This document shows positions 1-8,724 of a stretch of DNA of 64,000 nt, piece after piece. The position numbers and the translations under genes were made by a program. The DNA is taken from contig NZ_LN997848.1 in NCBI RefSeq assembly GCF_001511835.1, positions 806,001 through 870,000 of the forward strand. Reading direction: 5' to 3'. Position 1 is the first letter of the stretch. The number at the start of each line of letters is the position of its first letter. Source of the DNA: Magnetospirillum sp. XM-1. GTDB taxonomy: Bacteria > Pseudomonadota > Alphaproteobacteria > Rhodospirillales > Magnetospirillaceae. The notes beneath the pieces are model-generated. The model made no database searches. It saw nothing but the letters and a program-made list of their open reading frames with translations, and had not been told where the DNA came from.

Positions 1-1
1 C

Positions 2-799
2 TGGGTGTGGATGATGGACGAGAAGGGCACCGCCACCGGCTTCCTGGGCGCCATGGGCGTGCTGGACTTCGCCGGCGGCACCGTGGTCCACATCAACGCG
101 GGCATCGCCGGTCTGGTCGCCTGCTTGGTCATCGGCCCGCGCAAGGGCTACGGCACCGACAACATGGCTCCCCATAACCTGTCGCTGTCCATCATCGGCG
201 CCGCCCTGCTGTGGGTGGGCTGGTTCGGCTTCAACGCCGGTTCCGCCGTGGCCGCCGACGGCCGTGCGGGCATGGCCATGGCCGTGACCCAGGTGGGTGC
301 CGCCGCCGCCGCCGTGTCGTGGATGTTCGCCGAGTGGCTGCTGCGCAAGAAGCCGTCCGCTCTGGGCATCATCTCGGGCGCCGTGGCCGGTCTGGTCGCC
401 ATCACGCCTGCCGCCGGCTTCGTGGACGTCAAGGGCGCCCTGGTCATCGGCTTGGTCGCCGGTGTGGTCTGCTACTGGGGCGCCACCGGCCTCAAGCATG
501 CGCTCAAGTACGACGACTCGCTGGACGCCTTCGGCGTGCATGGCATCGGCGGCATCACCGGCGCCATCCTGACCGGCGTCTTCGCGGTCGAGAAGATCGG
601 CGGCACCGCCGGCCTGCTGGAAGGCAATGCCGGCCAGGTGATGACCCAGGTCTACGGCGTGCTGATCACCGGCGTCTACACCGCCGTGGTGTCGTTCATC
701 CTGCTCAAGGCCATCGACATGGTCATGGGCCTGCGCGTCACCGCCGAGGAAGAGCGTGAAGGCCTGGACATCGCGCTGCACGGCGAGACCGTCCACTAG
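2..799 (+). CDS. amt: Ammonium transporter Amt/AmtB, C-terminal part (5' end outside window)
   Basis: This is an inner-membrane channel that conducts ammonia/ammonium. The visible part (about 265 residues) carries both pore histidine motifs of the family: DFAGGTVVHINAG near its start and DAFGVHGIGG in the middle. Several hydrophobic helices follow each other, and the short charged C-terminal tail ends in HGETVH. Full Amt proteins have about 400-450 residues, so roughly the first 40% lies upstream; the reading frame is open to the window edge and the GTG at position 5 is not the real start. A PII gene (glnK) often precedes amt but cannot be seen here. A strong terminator follows the stop codon. 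Confidence 0.95.
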   Translation, partial: WVWMMDEKGTATGFLGAMGVLDFAGGTVVHINAGIAGLVACLVIGPRKGYGTDNMAPHNLSLSIIGAALLWVGWFGFNAGSAVAADGRAGMAMAVTQVGAAAAAVSWMFAEWLLRKKPSALGIISGAVAGLVAITPAAGFVDVKGALVIGLVAGVVCYWGATGLKHALKYDDSLDAFGVHGIGGITGAILTGVFAVEKIGGTAGLLEGNAGQVMTQVYGVLITGVYTAVVSFILLKAIDMVMGLRVTAEEEREGLDIALHGETVH

Positions 800-844
800 G
801 ATCCTCCGGCCTCGACCCGTCGCCGCGGGAGAGAGGTTGAGGCA

Positions 845-871
845 GGGCGCCGGGGCAACCCGGCGCCCTTT
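845..871 (+). terminator. Rho-independent terminator after amt
   Basis: A perfect 10-bp inverted repeat, GGGCGCCGGG at 845-854 and CCCGGCGCCC at 859-868, encloses a GCAA tetraloop and is followed by a short T run. It lies 45 bases after the amt stop, so it most likely ends the amt transcript. Confidence 0.8.
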
Positions 872-890
872 CCCGTTATATGTCCAACCG

Positions 891-985
891 TTTTCTCCCT
901 CCCCCGGCTTTGCTGGGGGAGGGTCGGGGAGGGGGGGCCCCCCCCCCTCCCGGCCTCCCCCCGGCAAGCCGAGGGGAGGAGAAAA
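891..985. repeat. Large imperfect inverted repeat (REP/MITE-like)
   Basis: The block begins TTTTCTCCCTCCCCCGGC and ends with its near reverse complement, GCCGAGGGGAGGAGAAAA. Nested C/G-rich arms run through the middle, including a G run directly followed by a C run. The whole can fold into one long cruciform or hairpin of about 95 nt. It has no coding character. It resembles the palindromic intergenic repeats of many GC-rich proteobacteria, but no second copy was seen in this window, so its repeat status is inferred from its architecture. Confidence 0.55.
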
Positions 986-1084
986 TGGCTGCTCGGCTGG
1001 GTCTGCGCCCTTTCCCTTTGGGCCGGAGGATAAATTGAGGTAATGAATGTTCCACCAACGTTTGCCTGAGCCCGTACCGGACCC

Positions 1085-2284
1085 ATGACCATCGCGCCCA
1101 ATCTCGACGCCCGCCTCGACGGCCTGCCCGACTATCCCTTCGCCCGGCTGGCCAAGCTGCTGGGCGCGCCGGCCAGGCCCGATTCCATCGTCATGTCCAT
1201 CGGCGAGCCCCAGCACAAGCCGCCCGCCATGGTGGCCGAGGCGCTGGCCGCCAACGCAGGCCTGTGGGGCAAGTATCCGCCGGCCAACGGCCCGGCCGAG
1301 CTGCGCCGGGCGGTGGTCGACTGGGCCGGGCGGCGCTATGGCCTGCCCCAGGGGCTGATCGACCCGGAAAAGGCCGTCCTGCCGGTGGCCGGTACCCGTG
1401 AGGCCCTCTACCTGATCGCCCAGACGGTGTGCGGCGACCGGGGCGGGGAGCGGCCGCTGGTGCTGCTGCCCAACCCCTTCTATCAGGTCTATGCCGGCGC
1501 GGCGGTGATGGCCGGGGCCCATCCGGTCTTCGTGCCCGGCGCCAACGGTCCCGCCAGCCAGCCCGATTATTCCACCCTGCCGCCCGATCTGCTCGACCGC
1601 ACGGCGCTGGCCTATCTGTGCAGCCCGGCCAACCCCCAGGGCATGGTGGCCGACGCCGCCCTCTTGGAGCGCCAGGTGCTGACGGCGCGCAAGCACGGCT
1701 TCGTGCTGGCCGCCGACGAGTGCTATTCCGAGATCTGGGACAAGGCGCCGCCGCCCGGCGTGCTGGCCACCTGCGCCGCCCTGGGCGAGGGACTGGCCAA
1801 TGTCGTCATGTTCAATTCGCTGTCGAAACGGTCCAGCGTACCGGGCCTGCGCTCCGGCGTGGTGATGGGCGACGAGACGGTGATTCACGCCTTCGCCCGC
1901 CTGCGCTCCTATGGCGGCGCGGCCACGCCGCTGCCCATCGCGGCGGCCGCCACCGCCCTGTGGCAGGACGAGGCGCATGTGACCGAAAGCAACGACCTCT
2001 ACCGCGCCAAGCTGGACGCGGCCGAGCGCATCTTAAGCGGCCGTTTCGGCTTCTACCGCCCGGCCGGCGGCTTCTTCCTGTGGCTGGACGTGGGCGACGG
2101 CGAGGCGGCGGCGGTCAAGCTGTGGCGCGAGGGCAATATCCGGGTGCTGCCCGGTGCCTATCTCGCCGCCGAGGATTCCGAGGAGGGCAATCCGGGCAGC
2201 CGCTTCATCCGCGTCGCCCTGGTCCACGACCTCGCCACCACCCAAAGTGCGCTGACCCGCCTGGCCGAGATTCTGGGAGGATAA
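1085..2284 (+). CDS. dapC: Class I/II aminotransferase, succinyldiaminopimelate transaminase type
   Basis: This is a PLP enzyme of fold type I with 399 residues. The N-terminal pattern ([33 protein letters not shown]), the DECYSEIW segment near residue 211 and the Schiff-base lysine at about residue 248 in NSLSKRS match the DapC-type group, which transaminates N-succinyl-2-amino-6-ketopimelate in lysine and peptidoglycan-precursor synthesis. The exact substrate is inferred from family likeness; other class I aminotransferases are possible. The ATG start has only a weak purine stretch upstream. ftsK begins 7 bases after the stop, so the two genes are probably co-transcribed. Confidence 0.85.
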   Translation: MTIAPNLDARLDGLPDYPFARLAKLLGAPARPDSIVMSIGEPQHKPPAMVAEALAANAGLWGKYPPANGPAELRRAVVDWAGRRYGLPQGLIDPEKAVLPVAGTREALYLIAQTVCGDRGGERPLVLLPNPFYQVYAGAAVMAGAHPVFVPGANGPASQPDYSTLPPDLLDRTALAYLCSPANPQGMVADAALLERQVLTARKHGFVLAADECYSEIWDKAPPPGVLATCAALGEGLANVVMFNSLSKRSSVPGLRSGVVMGDETVIHAFARLRSYGGAATPLPIAAAATALWQDEAHVTESNDLYRAKLDAAERILSGRFGFYRPAGGFFLWLDVGDGEAAAVKLWREGNIRVLPGAYLAAEDSEEGNPGSRFIRVALVHDLATTQSALTRLAEILGG

Positions 2285-2291
2285 GGGGAAG

Positions 2292-4712
2292 ATGGCGGCT
2301 CCATCGCGCAAGACCATGCCGTCGGGCGGGTTCCTGCCGCGGGGAACCGTGGACTTCCTGCGCCGCCGCCTGACCCAGTTGGGCGGCCTCGCCCTGCTGG
2401 CCTTGGGCGTGGCCGGGCTGGCTGCCCTGGGCACCGCCGATTCCCATGACCCCAGTTTCGACACCGCCGCCAGCGGGCCGGTGATCAACGCGCTGGGCCG
2501 TCCCGGCGCCTGGTTCGCCGACTTCCTGTTCCAGGCGGTGGGCTGGGGCGGCGCCGTGCTGGCGCTGACCTGGGCGGTGTGGGGATTGCTGGTGCTGGTG
2601 CGGGTCCGGCTGCCCGGGCACTGGCTGGTGCGCCTGATGATCCTGCCGCCGGCCATGGTGCTGTGGGGCTTGGCCCTGGCGGCGCTGCCCCTGCCCGCGT
2701 TGCCGTCGCTGCCCGCCGGGCCCGGCGGCGCGCTGGGGTTGCTGCTGGTCAAGGGCCTGGGCCTGCTGCTGCCTCCCGAATTTGCCTGGATCGCCGGTCC
2801 CGCCGCCTTGCTGGTCGCCCTGGGGGCGACGGTGTTCGTGCTGGGCCTGACCGGGGCCGAATGGGCCGGGTTGGGGCGCCGGTCGCTGGACATGGCCAGC
2901 GCCGCTGGCCAGGCGGCGTCCCATCTGCGCAGCCATCCCTTCGCCGAGCCCGAACCCGGCATCCGCCGGGTGGACCCGGTCTTGCGCCCGGTGCCGGCCC
3001 GCGCCGAACCGGCCTTCTCGCCGCCGCCGCCGGACGAAGAGGACGACGACGATCCCTTCGTGCCGCCGCCCCTGGACGAGGCCGCCGACGAGCCGGCGCG
3101 TCCGGCCGGCTCGCTGGTCCAGCCCAAGCGTCCGCCGGTGACGCCGGGCAAGCGCGAGCGCGCCGCCCGCCAGGGCACCCTGGATCTCGGCGCGCCGCCG
3201 CCCGGTTCGGGCTACCAGCTGCCGCCGCTGACCTTGCTGGCGCCCGCCCCCGACCAGGGACAGGCCCGCATCAACCAGGATGGACTGGCCCAGAACGCCC
3301 GCCTGCTGGAAGAGGTGCTGTCGGATTTCGGCGTCAACGGCAAGGTGGTGAAGGTCCGCCCCGGCCCGGTGGTGACGCTCTACGAGCTGGAGCCGGCGCC
3401 CGGCACCAAGACCAGCCGGGTGATCGGCCTGGCCGACGACATCGCGCGCTCCATGAGCGCCCTTTCGGTGCGCATCGCCACCGTGCCCGGGCGTAGCGTC
3501 ATCGGCATCGAGCTGCCCAATCAGAAGCGGGAAACCGTATTCTTGCGCGAATTGCTGGCCGCCGAGCAGTTCGAGAAGGCCTCGGCCAAGCTGACCCTGG
3601 TGCTGGGCAAGGATATCGGCGGCGCGCCGGTGATGGTCGACCTCGCCCGCATGCCCCACCTCTTGATCGCCGGCACCACCGGCTCGGGCAAGTCGGTGGC
3701 CATCAACACCATGATCCTGTCGCTGCTCTACCGCCTGACGCCGGAAGAGTGCCGCATCATCATGATCGACCCCAAGATGCTGGAACTCTCCGTCTATGAC
3801 GGCATTCCCCACCTGCTGGCCCCGGTGGTGACCGAGCCGGGCAAGGCGGTGGTGGCGCTGAAATGGGCGGTGCGCGAGATGGAAGACCGCTACCGCGCCA
3901 TGAGCCAGCTGGGCGTGCGCAATATCGCCGGCTACAACCACCGTCTGGCCGAGGCCCGCGACCGGGGCGAGGTGCTGACCCGCACGGTGCAGACCGGCTT
4001 CGACCCCGAGACCGGCAAGCCGCTCTACGAGGAGCAGACCCTGGCGCTCGAGCCGCTGCCCTTCATCGTGGTCATCGTCGACGAGATGGCCGACCTGATG
4101 CTGGTGGCGGGCAAGGACATCGAGGCGGCGGTGCAGCGTCTGGCCCAGATGGCGCGCGCCGCCGGCATCCACATCCTGATGGCCACCCAGCGTCCCTCGG
4201 TGGACGTCATCACCGGCACCATCAAGGCCAATTTCCCCACCCGCATCTCCTTCCAGGTGACCAGCAAGATCGACAGCCGCACCATCCTGGGCGAGCAGGG
4301 CGCCGAGCAGCTGCTGGGCCAGGGCGACATGCTCTATATGGCGTCGGGCGGCCGCGTCACCCGCGTGCATGGCCCCTTCGTCTCCGACGACGAGGTGGAG
4401 AAGGTGGTCGAGCACCTGCGGGCCCAGGGCGAGCCCTCCTATGTGGAGGCGGTCACCGAGGAGGAGCAGGGCGAATTCGGCATGGGCGGGGCCGAGGGCG
4501 GCGGCGGTTCGGGCGACGATCTCTACGACCAGGCGGTGGCCCTGGTCTGCCGCGAGAACAAGGCGTCGACGTCCTTCGTGCAGCGGCACCTGCAGATCGG
4601 CTACAACCGCGCCGCCCGCCTGATCGAGCGCATGGAATCCGAAGGCGTGGTGGGCAAGCCCAACCACGTGGGCAAGCGCGAGGTGCTGGCGCGGACCGGG
4701 GTCGATTACTAA
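2292..4712 (+). CDS. ftsK: DNA translocase FtsK
   Basis: This is the septum-anchored motor that moves chromosome termini before division and activates dif recombination. It has 806 residues. The first ~200 hold several hydrophobic segments (membrane anchor), then comes an acidic, proline-rich linker (about 220-300). The alpha/beta motor follows with Walker A GTTGSGKS (residues 461-468) and the acidic stretch [12 protein letters not shown]. The C-terminal winged-helix gamma domain ([18 protein letters not shown] onward) reads KOPS sites. The linker is short compared with E. coli FtsK, as in many alphaproteobacteria. It lies directly after the dapC-like gene and before lolA, a common order in the group. 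Confidence 0.97.
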   Translation: MAAPSRKTMPSGGFLPRGTVDFLRRRLTQLGGLALLALGVAGLAALGTADSHDPSFDTAASGPVINALGRPGAWFADFLFQAVGWGGAVLALTWAVWGLLVLVRVRLPGHWLVRLMILPPAMVLWGLALAALPLPALPSLPAGPGGALGLLLVKGLGLLLPPEFAWIAGPAALLVALGATVFVLGLTGAEWAGLGRRSLDMASAAGQAASHLRSHPFAEPEPGIRRVDPVLRPVPARAEPAFSPPPPDEEDDDDPFVPPPLDEAADEPARPAGSLVQPKRPPVTPGKRERAARQGTLDLGAPPPGSGYQLPPLTLLAPAPDQGQARINQDGLAQNARLLEEVLSDFGVNGKVVKVRPGPVVTLYELEPAPGTKTSRVIGLADDIARSMSALSVRIATVPGRSVIGIELPNQKRETVFLRELLAAEQFEKASAKLTLVLGKDIGGAPVMVDLARMPHLLIAGTTGSGKSVAINTMILSLLYRLTPEECRIIMIDPKMLELSVYDGIPHLLAPVVTEPGKAVVALKWAVREMEDRYRAMSQLGVRNIAGYNHRLAEARDRGEVLTRTVQTGFDPETGKPLYEEQTLALEPLPFIVVIVDEMADLMLVAGKDIEAAVQRLAQMARAAGIHILMATQRPSVDVITGTIKANFPTRISFQVTSKIDSRTILGEQGAEQLLGQGDMLYMASGGRVTRVHGPFVSDDEVEKVVEHLRAQGEPSYVEAVTEEEQGEFGMGGAEGGGGSGDDLYDQAVALVCRENKASTSFVQRHLQIGYNRAARLIERMESEGVVGKPNHVGKREVLARTGVDY

Positions 4713-4762
4713 AGGCCTTATTTCCTCCATAATCCCGGGGTCTATGTGGCGTTTTACGAGCA

Positions 4763-5419
4763 ATGGAATGGATGGCGATGAGACGGATTCTTCTTCTGGC
4801 CCTGGCGGCGCTTTTCGCAACGGCGGCCCAGGCCGCCTCGCCGGCGCGCACGCCTCTCACCCCCCAGGACAAGGCCGACATCGCCCGCGCCGAGGACTAT
4901 CTCAACGGCGTCACCACGCTGAAGGCCCGCTTCCTTCAGGTCTCGCCCAACGGAAGCTCCGTCGAGGGCGACGCCTATCTGTCGCGGCCGGGCAAGCTGC
5001 GGCTGCAATACGATCCGCCCAGCCCGCTGCTGGTGGTGGCCGACGGCAGCTTCCTGATCGTCCATGACAGCCAGCTGGGCGAGCCCAGCTACATTCCCCT
5101 GGGCTCCACCCCGGCCGGCATCCTGGTGCGCCCCGGCGTCAAGCTGGACGGCGGCGACGTGACGGTGACCCGGGTGGTCCGCCAGCCCGGCGTGGTGCGC
5201 ATCTCGGTGGTGGAAGCCGAGGACCCGGCGGCGGGCGAGATCACCCTGGTGTTCTCCGACAAGCCCTTCCTTCTGCGCCAATGGCAGATCAAGGACGCCC
5301 AGCATCAGGTGACCACCGTCTCGCTGTATCAGGCGCAGAGCGGATTGTCCCTGGATTCCAAGCTGTTCGAGTTCAAGAACCCCAAGTTCACCGCGCCCAC
5401 CCTCAACACCGGCAATTGA
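4763..5419 (+). CDS. lolA: Outer-membrane lipoprotein carrier LolA family
   Basis: This periplasmic chaperone takes lipoproteins from the LolCDE complex to the outer membrane. It has 218 residues with a clear signal peptide (MRRILLLALAALFATAAQA, cleavage after AQA). The mature part has the LolA pattern: a TTLKARFLQ segment, the GDAYLSRPGKLRLQYD strand pair and a hydrophobic cradle. The start is ambiguous between ATG 4763, 4772 and 4778; the last puts the arginines directly before the hydrophobic core and may be the true start. It follows ftsK by 50 bases. Confidence 0.92.
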   Translation: MEWMAMRRILLLALAALFATAAQAASPARTPLTPQDKADIARAEDYLNGVTTLKARFLQVSPNGSSVEGDAYLSRPGKLRLQYDPPSPLLVVADGSFLIVHDSQLGEPSYIPLGSTPAGILVRPGVKLDGGDVTVTRVVRQPGVVRISVVEAEDPAAGEITLVFSDKPFLLRQWQIKDAQHQVTTVSLYQAQSGLSLDSKLFEFKNPKFTAPTLNTGN

Positions 5420-5425
5420 GCCATG

Positions 5426-5456
5426 CGCTAAACGCATGACGCCCATGCGTCTAGCG
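5426..5456 (+). other. Strong stem-loop directly after lolA
   Basis: CGCTA-A-ACGCATG (5426-5438) pairs with CATGCGT-C-TAGCG (5444-5456) around an ACGCC loop: 12 pairs and one A/C mismatch. It starts seven bases after the lolA stop. No T run follows, so it is more likely a 3'-end stabiliser or part of the following RNA than a classical terminator. Confidence 0.5.
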
Positions 5457-5607
5457 CGCCTGTGAAGGGAAGAACGGCACCCCAGATTCCAAGGAGCACG
5501 GCCGCGACTGCAATGGTCCGGCCCTGCGGGGTTGGTTTCCCCTGCCACCCCGCGCTCCACACGGAGCAATAGGGCGCCCGGTTACCCCCCTGACCGGGCG
5601 CCCTTTT
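5457..5607 (+). ncRNA. Candidate structured RNA / leader between lolA and xthA
   Basis: This 150-nt non-coding stretch folds by eye into a three-way junction. GGAGC (5493-5497) pairs with GCTCC (5554-5558), closing two hairpins: GGCCG/CGGCC (5500-5504, 5519-5523) and GCGGGGT/ACCCCGC (5526-5532, 5547-5553). GCTCC can instead pair with a second GGAGC at 5563-5567, giving a competing ACAC-loop hairpin. A strong terminator closes the segment. It matches no RNA family I recognise: no SRP, RNase P or tmRNA hallmarks, and 6S RNA normally lies beside zapA. It could be an independent small RNA or an attenuator. Confidence 0.35.
5572..5607 (+). terminator. Rho-independent terminator upstream of xthA
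   Basis: A perfect 11-bp inverted repeat, GGGCGCCCGGT (5572-5582) and ACCGGGCGCCC (5593-5603), is followed directly by TTTT. It ends either the lolA transcript or the candidate RNA before it. Confidence 0.8.
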
Positions 5608-5757
5608 CGTTTATATACTGTCCCTCAATCGCCGGGCGGGTTTCTCGCGAAACCCTTGGCTCTCGCGGCATAAGCCGCGGCGGCCTTTGGCCTTGCCTCC
5701 TCGCCTTGGGGCTCGTCGGAGTTCCTCCTGTTCCAAGCAAGCCGGAGTCTGCCGTAA

Positions 5758-6549
5758 TTGCGTCTCGTCACCTGGAACATCAATTCGATCCGCCTTCGTA
5801 TCGACCTGCTACGGCAGGTGACGTCGGTGATGAACCCCGACATCGTCTGCCTGCAGGAGATCAAGGTCGACGACCCGCTGTTTCCCTTGGACGAGTGCCG
5901 CGCCATGGGATTTCCCCACGTCGCCTTCCACGGCATGAAGGGCTATAACGGCGTCGCCATCCTGTCGCGCCTGCCCATCGCCGAATCCCGGCCGCTGTCG
6001 CGCTGCGGCCGCGACGACCGCCGCCACCTGATGGCGCGCCTGGAAAACGGGGTGGAGGTGCATTGCCTCTACATTCCGGCCGGCGGTGACATCCCCGATC
6101 CCGATCTCAACGACAAGTTCGCCCACAAGCTGGACTTCGTGCGCGAGGTCACCGACTGGGCGGCGGCCACCTTCACGCCGGACTCCCGCGCCATCCTGGC
6201 CGGCGACTTCAACATCGCGCCCCTGGAAAGCGACGTGTGGTCGCACAAGCAGCTGCTCAAGGTGGTCAGCCACACCCCGGTGGAAGTAGAGCTGCTCAAC
6301 GCCTTCCAGGCCTCGGTGCCCTTCGTCGACGCGGTGCGCCACTTCGTGCCGCCCACAGAAAAGCTGTTCACCTGGTGGAGCTATCGCTCCCCCGACTGGC
6401 AGAAGAACGACCGGGGACGGCGCCTCGACCATGTCTGGGTGACGCCCGCCCTGGCTCCGATGCTCCGCTCGACCCTGGTGGCGCGTGAGGCCCGCGCCTG
6501 GACCCAGCCGTCCGATCACGTGCCGGTGATGGTGGATTTCGACCTGTAG
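5758..6549 (+). CDS. xthA: Exodeoxyribonuclease III
   Basis: This AP endonuclease and 3'-5' exonuclease of base-excision repair has 263 residues and belongs to the exonuclease-endonuclease-phosphatase fold. Visible motifs are the N-terminal LVTWNINSIR, LQEIKVDD (metal-binding Glu), LAGDFNIAP (catalytic Asp/Asn) and the C-terminal SDHVPVM (catalytic Asp-His). The start must be TTG at 5758: an in-frame TAA lies immediately before it, and the essential TWN motif begins only four codons later. CCGGAG about 10 bases upstream can serve as ribosome site. A multi-hairpin repeat follows the gene. Confidence 0.95.
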   Translation: MRLVTWNINSIRLRIDLLRQVTSVMNPDIVCLQEIKVDDPLFPLDECRAMGFPHVAFHGMKGYNGVAILSRLPIAESRPLSRCGRDDRRHLMARLENGVEVHCLYIPAGGDIPDPDLNDKFAHKLDFVREVTDWAAATFTPDSRAILAGDFNIAPLESDVWSHKQLLKVVSHTPVEVELLNAFQASVPFVDAVRHFVPPTEKLFTWWSYRSPDWQKNDRGRRLDHVWVTPALAPMLRSTLVAREARAWTQPSDHVPVMVDFDL

Positions 6550-6556
6550 GTGAAAG

Positions 6557-6669
6557 CGGGGCTTCGCCCCGGCCCCAATCGGGAGGCATGCCTCCCGAAC
6601 CCTCCTTTTCTTCAATAAGACTGGAGGTCTGGAGGCCTTGCCTCCGGGCGGGTTTGGGCGGCAGCCCAA
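6557..6669. repeat. Multi-hairpin intergenic repeat, copy 1
   Basis: Four palindromes lie in line: GGGGC-TTC-GCCCC (6558-6570), the perfect CGGGAGGCATGCCTCCCG (6580-6597), GGAGGC-CTT-GCCTCC (6631-6645) and TTGGGC-GGCA-GCCCAA (6654-6669). A spacer with CCTTTTCTTCAATAAGA separates the second and third. The same architecture with related sequence recurs at 11088-11192. Both copies lie between convergent genes, so they may terminate transcription in both directions. Confidence 0.75.
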
Positions 6670-6675
6670 CTGGCT

Positions 6676-7305
6676 TCAGGCTTTTTCTTCCAGCCGGTAG
6701 CCGCCGTTCTCGCTGACCAGCACGCCGCCGCCCAGCTTGCGGCGCAGCTTGTAGATGTGGGTTTCCAGGGTGTGGGTGTCGATGCCGGCCCCATAGCCCC
6801 AGACCTCGTCCAGCAGGGTATCGCGGCCCACCACCTGGCCTTCGGCGCGGTGGAGCCGGGCTAAGATGGCGGTTTCTTTGGCGGTCAGGCGGACCATGGC
6901 GCCGCCGGCGCCGTCCAGTACCGAGCGGCCTTCGTCGAACCGCCAGCGGCCGATGGTGATTCCGGCCGGACGGGACAGCAATTCGCGGATGCGGGCCGCC
7001 AGGATGGGCAGGCGCAGCGGCTTGGGCACCACCGCCTCGATGCCGCAACAGCGCGCGGTGGCGGCGGCGCCCAGCAGCAGCAGGGGCAGCGCGATTCCGG
7101 CCTCGCGCAGCTGCAGGCAGAGCGCCGGACCGTCCAGGGCCTCGTCGATGACGGCAAGGTGATGGTTCGGGGCCTGTTCCAATACCTCTGCGACGACGGC
7201 GACCTCGGTCACCGACCAGCCGGCGACCTGGCGCAGATGGCCGGCGACGCCCTGGCTCAAGGGGGCGTCGGCGATGGCGAGGAGAATGCGGGGTTCTGGA
7301 ATCAT
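6676..7305 (-). CDS. Response regulator with degenerate receiver and winged-helix DNA-binding domain
   Basis: This 209-residue protein has a CheY-like N-terminal domain (1-115) and an OmpR-type winged helix (about 120-209: LTAKETAILARLHRAEGQVV, THTLETHIYKLRRKLG). In the receiver the paired acidic residues that normally follow strand 1 are missing (RILLAIADAP), but an Asp (LAVIDEAL) and the conserved Lys (VVPKPL) remain, so phosphorylation may be weak or absent. The ATG at 7305 begins MIPEPRILL, a normal receiver start; longer readings upstream have no domain character. No histidine kinase lies nearby. It may act as an atypical, phosphorylation-independent regulator. Confidence 0.85.
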   Translation of the reverse strand: MIPEPRILLAIADAPLSQGVAGHLRQVAGWSVTEVAVVAEVLEQAPNHHLAVIDEALDGPALCLQLREAGIALPLLLLGAAATARCCGIEAVVPKPLRLPILAARIRELLSRPAGITIGRWRFDEGRSVLDGAGGAMVRLTAKETAILARLHRAEGQVVGRDTLLDEVWGYGAGIDTHTLETHIYKLRRKLGGGVLVSENGGYRLEEKA

Positions 7306-7465
7306 GACCGGCCCTTGCGACACTCCCCCTATATCACACCCCTTTGTGTCATGGCGATGGCTGGGCGATGGCCGGACCATGGCGGAACCGGGCGCAGCGA
7401 GACGGATTGGCTTTTCCATTTCAAAGGCTGTATGGTTCCGGCCGGCCGAAAAACAAAGCCCGTTC

Positions 7466-8578
7466 ATGACCCGAAGCCTCGATACCACACCCAAGCCGGA
7501 ACTTGCGGCTCCCCCCTCGCTCATCGCCGTGGATCGCGCCATCGCCGAGCTGCGCCGTGGCGGGCTGGTGCTGGTGGAGCATGCGGACGGGGCGGCGCTG
7601 ATGATGGCGGCCGAGGCGGTGTCGGACGAAAGCCTGGCCCTGCTGGCCGCGGCCGGCGGTTCGGGCGTCCTGCTGGCCCTGACCGGGCGGCGCGCCGGCG
7701 TGCTCGGCCTGGGCGATACCGAGGCCGGGGTGTTCCGGGTGGTCGCCGCGAACGGTTTCGACACTCAAACGATTGCCTGGCTGGCCGATCCCGGCGCCCG
7801 CTCGCTGCCCATGCCGGCCTTTTCCGGCCTGGATGCGCGCCGTGCCGGCGGCCTGGACGAGGCCTGCGTCGCCCTGGCCAAGCTGGCCCGGCTGCTGCCG
7901 GCGGCGGTCCTGGCCCTGGCTGCGGATGTTCCGGCCCGGGCGGTGCGGGTGGCGGCGGCCGAGATCACCGGATATCAGGAAAACGCGGCGCGTTCGCTGC
8001 GCCAGGTGAGCCAGGCCCGCGTGCCGCTGGAAAATGCCGAGAACGCCCGCATCGTCGCCTTCCGTCCCTCCGACGGCGGCATCGAACACCTGGCCATCGT
8101 CATCGGCGATCCCGATCCCGACCAGCCGGTGCTGACCCGGCTGCATTCCGAATGCTTCACCGGCGATCTGCTGGGGTCCTTGCGCTGCGATTGCGGCGAC
8201 CAGCTGCGAGGCGCCATCGCCGAGATCGCCCAGACCGGCAGCGGCGTGCTGCTCTATCTCGCCCAGGAAGGGCGCGGCATCGGGCTGGTCAACAAGCTGC
8301 GGGCCTATCAGTTGCAGGATGACGGCTTCGATACCCTGGACGCCAATCTCCAGCTGGGATTCGACGACGACGAGCGCATCTACCTGCCGGCCGCCCAGAT
8401 GCTGCTTCTGTTGGGCATCGGAAGGGTGCGGCTGCTCACCAACAATCCCATGAAGGTGGACGCCCTGGCCCGTCACGGCGTCGAGGTCATCGAGCGGGTG
8501 CCGCACGTCTTCCCCTCCAACGATCACAACCAGGGCTATCTGCGCACCAAGGCGACGCGCAGCGGCCATCTGTTCTGA
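7466..8578 (+). CDS. ribA: GTP cyclohydrolase II with decayed RibB-like N-terminal domain
   Basis: The first committed enzyme of riboflavin synthesis (GTP to a diaminopyrimidinone phosphate). It has 370 residues. The C-terminal half is typical RibA: HSECFTGDLLGSLRCDCGD supplies the zinc cysteines, and YLAQEGRGIGLVNKLRAYQLQ and LTNNPMKVDAL follow. The N-terminal ~165 residues follow the layout of dihydroxybutanone-phosphate synthase (AVDRAIAELRRGGLVLVE, MMAAEAVSDESLALL) but lack that enzyme's acidic DDEDRENEGD-type catalytic stretch. It therefore looks like a RibBA fusion that lost RibB activity. ATG 7466 is chosen because the homologous region starts just after it. Confidence 0.92.
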   Translation: MTRSLDTTPKPELAAPPSLIAVDRAIAELRRGGLVLVEHADGAALMMAAEAVSDESLALLAAAGGSGVLLALTGRRAGVLGLGDTEAGVFRVVAANGFDTQTIAWLADPGARSLPMPAFSGLDARRAGGLDEACVALAKLARLLPAAVLALAADVPARAVRVAAAEITGYQENAARSLRQVSQARVPLENAENARIVAFRPSDGGIEHLAIVIGDPDPDQPVLTRLHSECFTGDLLGSLRCDCGDQLRGAIAEIAQTGSGVLLYLAQEGRGIGLVNKLRAYQLQDDGFDTLDANLQLGFDDDERIYLPAAQMLLLLGIGRVRLLTNNPMKVDALARHGVEVIERVPHVFPSNDHNQGYLRTKATRSGHLF

Positions 8579-8587
8579 TCGTCATCC

Positions 8588-8612
8588 CGGCAGGAATTGC
8601 CGTCCGGTTTTT
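8588..8612 (+). terminator. Weak terminator after ribA
   Basis: CGGCA (8588-8592) pairs with TGCCG (8598-8602) and a five-T run follows at 8608-8612. The stem is short, so confidence is low. Confidence 0.35.
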
Positions 8613-8658
8613 GCCCCATGGCGGCTTCTGCCCGGTTGGGTCTGGCAAAAACGTAATA

Positions 8659-8673
8659 TTATCAACACGATAA
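8659..8673. promoter_or_regulatory. Candidate operator: perfect inverted repeat in AT-rich promoter region
   Basis: TTATC-AACAC-GATAA is a perfect 5-bp inverted repeat in the only distinctly AT-rich stretch between ribA and the next gene, about 50 bases before its ATG. Its position suits a regulator site or a -10 region; no known regulator is assigned. Confidence 0.3.
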
Positions 8674-8724
8674 AACTGGCATCACAGTTGCAAAGATGAT
8701 GGCGTCTTTCCTCCGAGGTGCGCC

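Noticed and set aside
2205..4820. Long minus-strand open frame opposite ftsK (871 codons)
   Set aside because: Composition is His/Gln/Arg-rich, as expected from reading a GC-rich gene backwards; no domain pattern, and ftsK on the plus strand is certain.
5457..5607. 6S RNA as identity for the structured RNA
   Set aside because: A GGGGTTGG segment recalls 6S, but the fold is a three-way junction rather than one long bulged hairpin, and 6S usually lies beside zapA.
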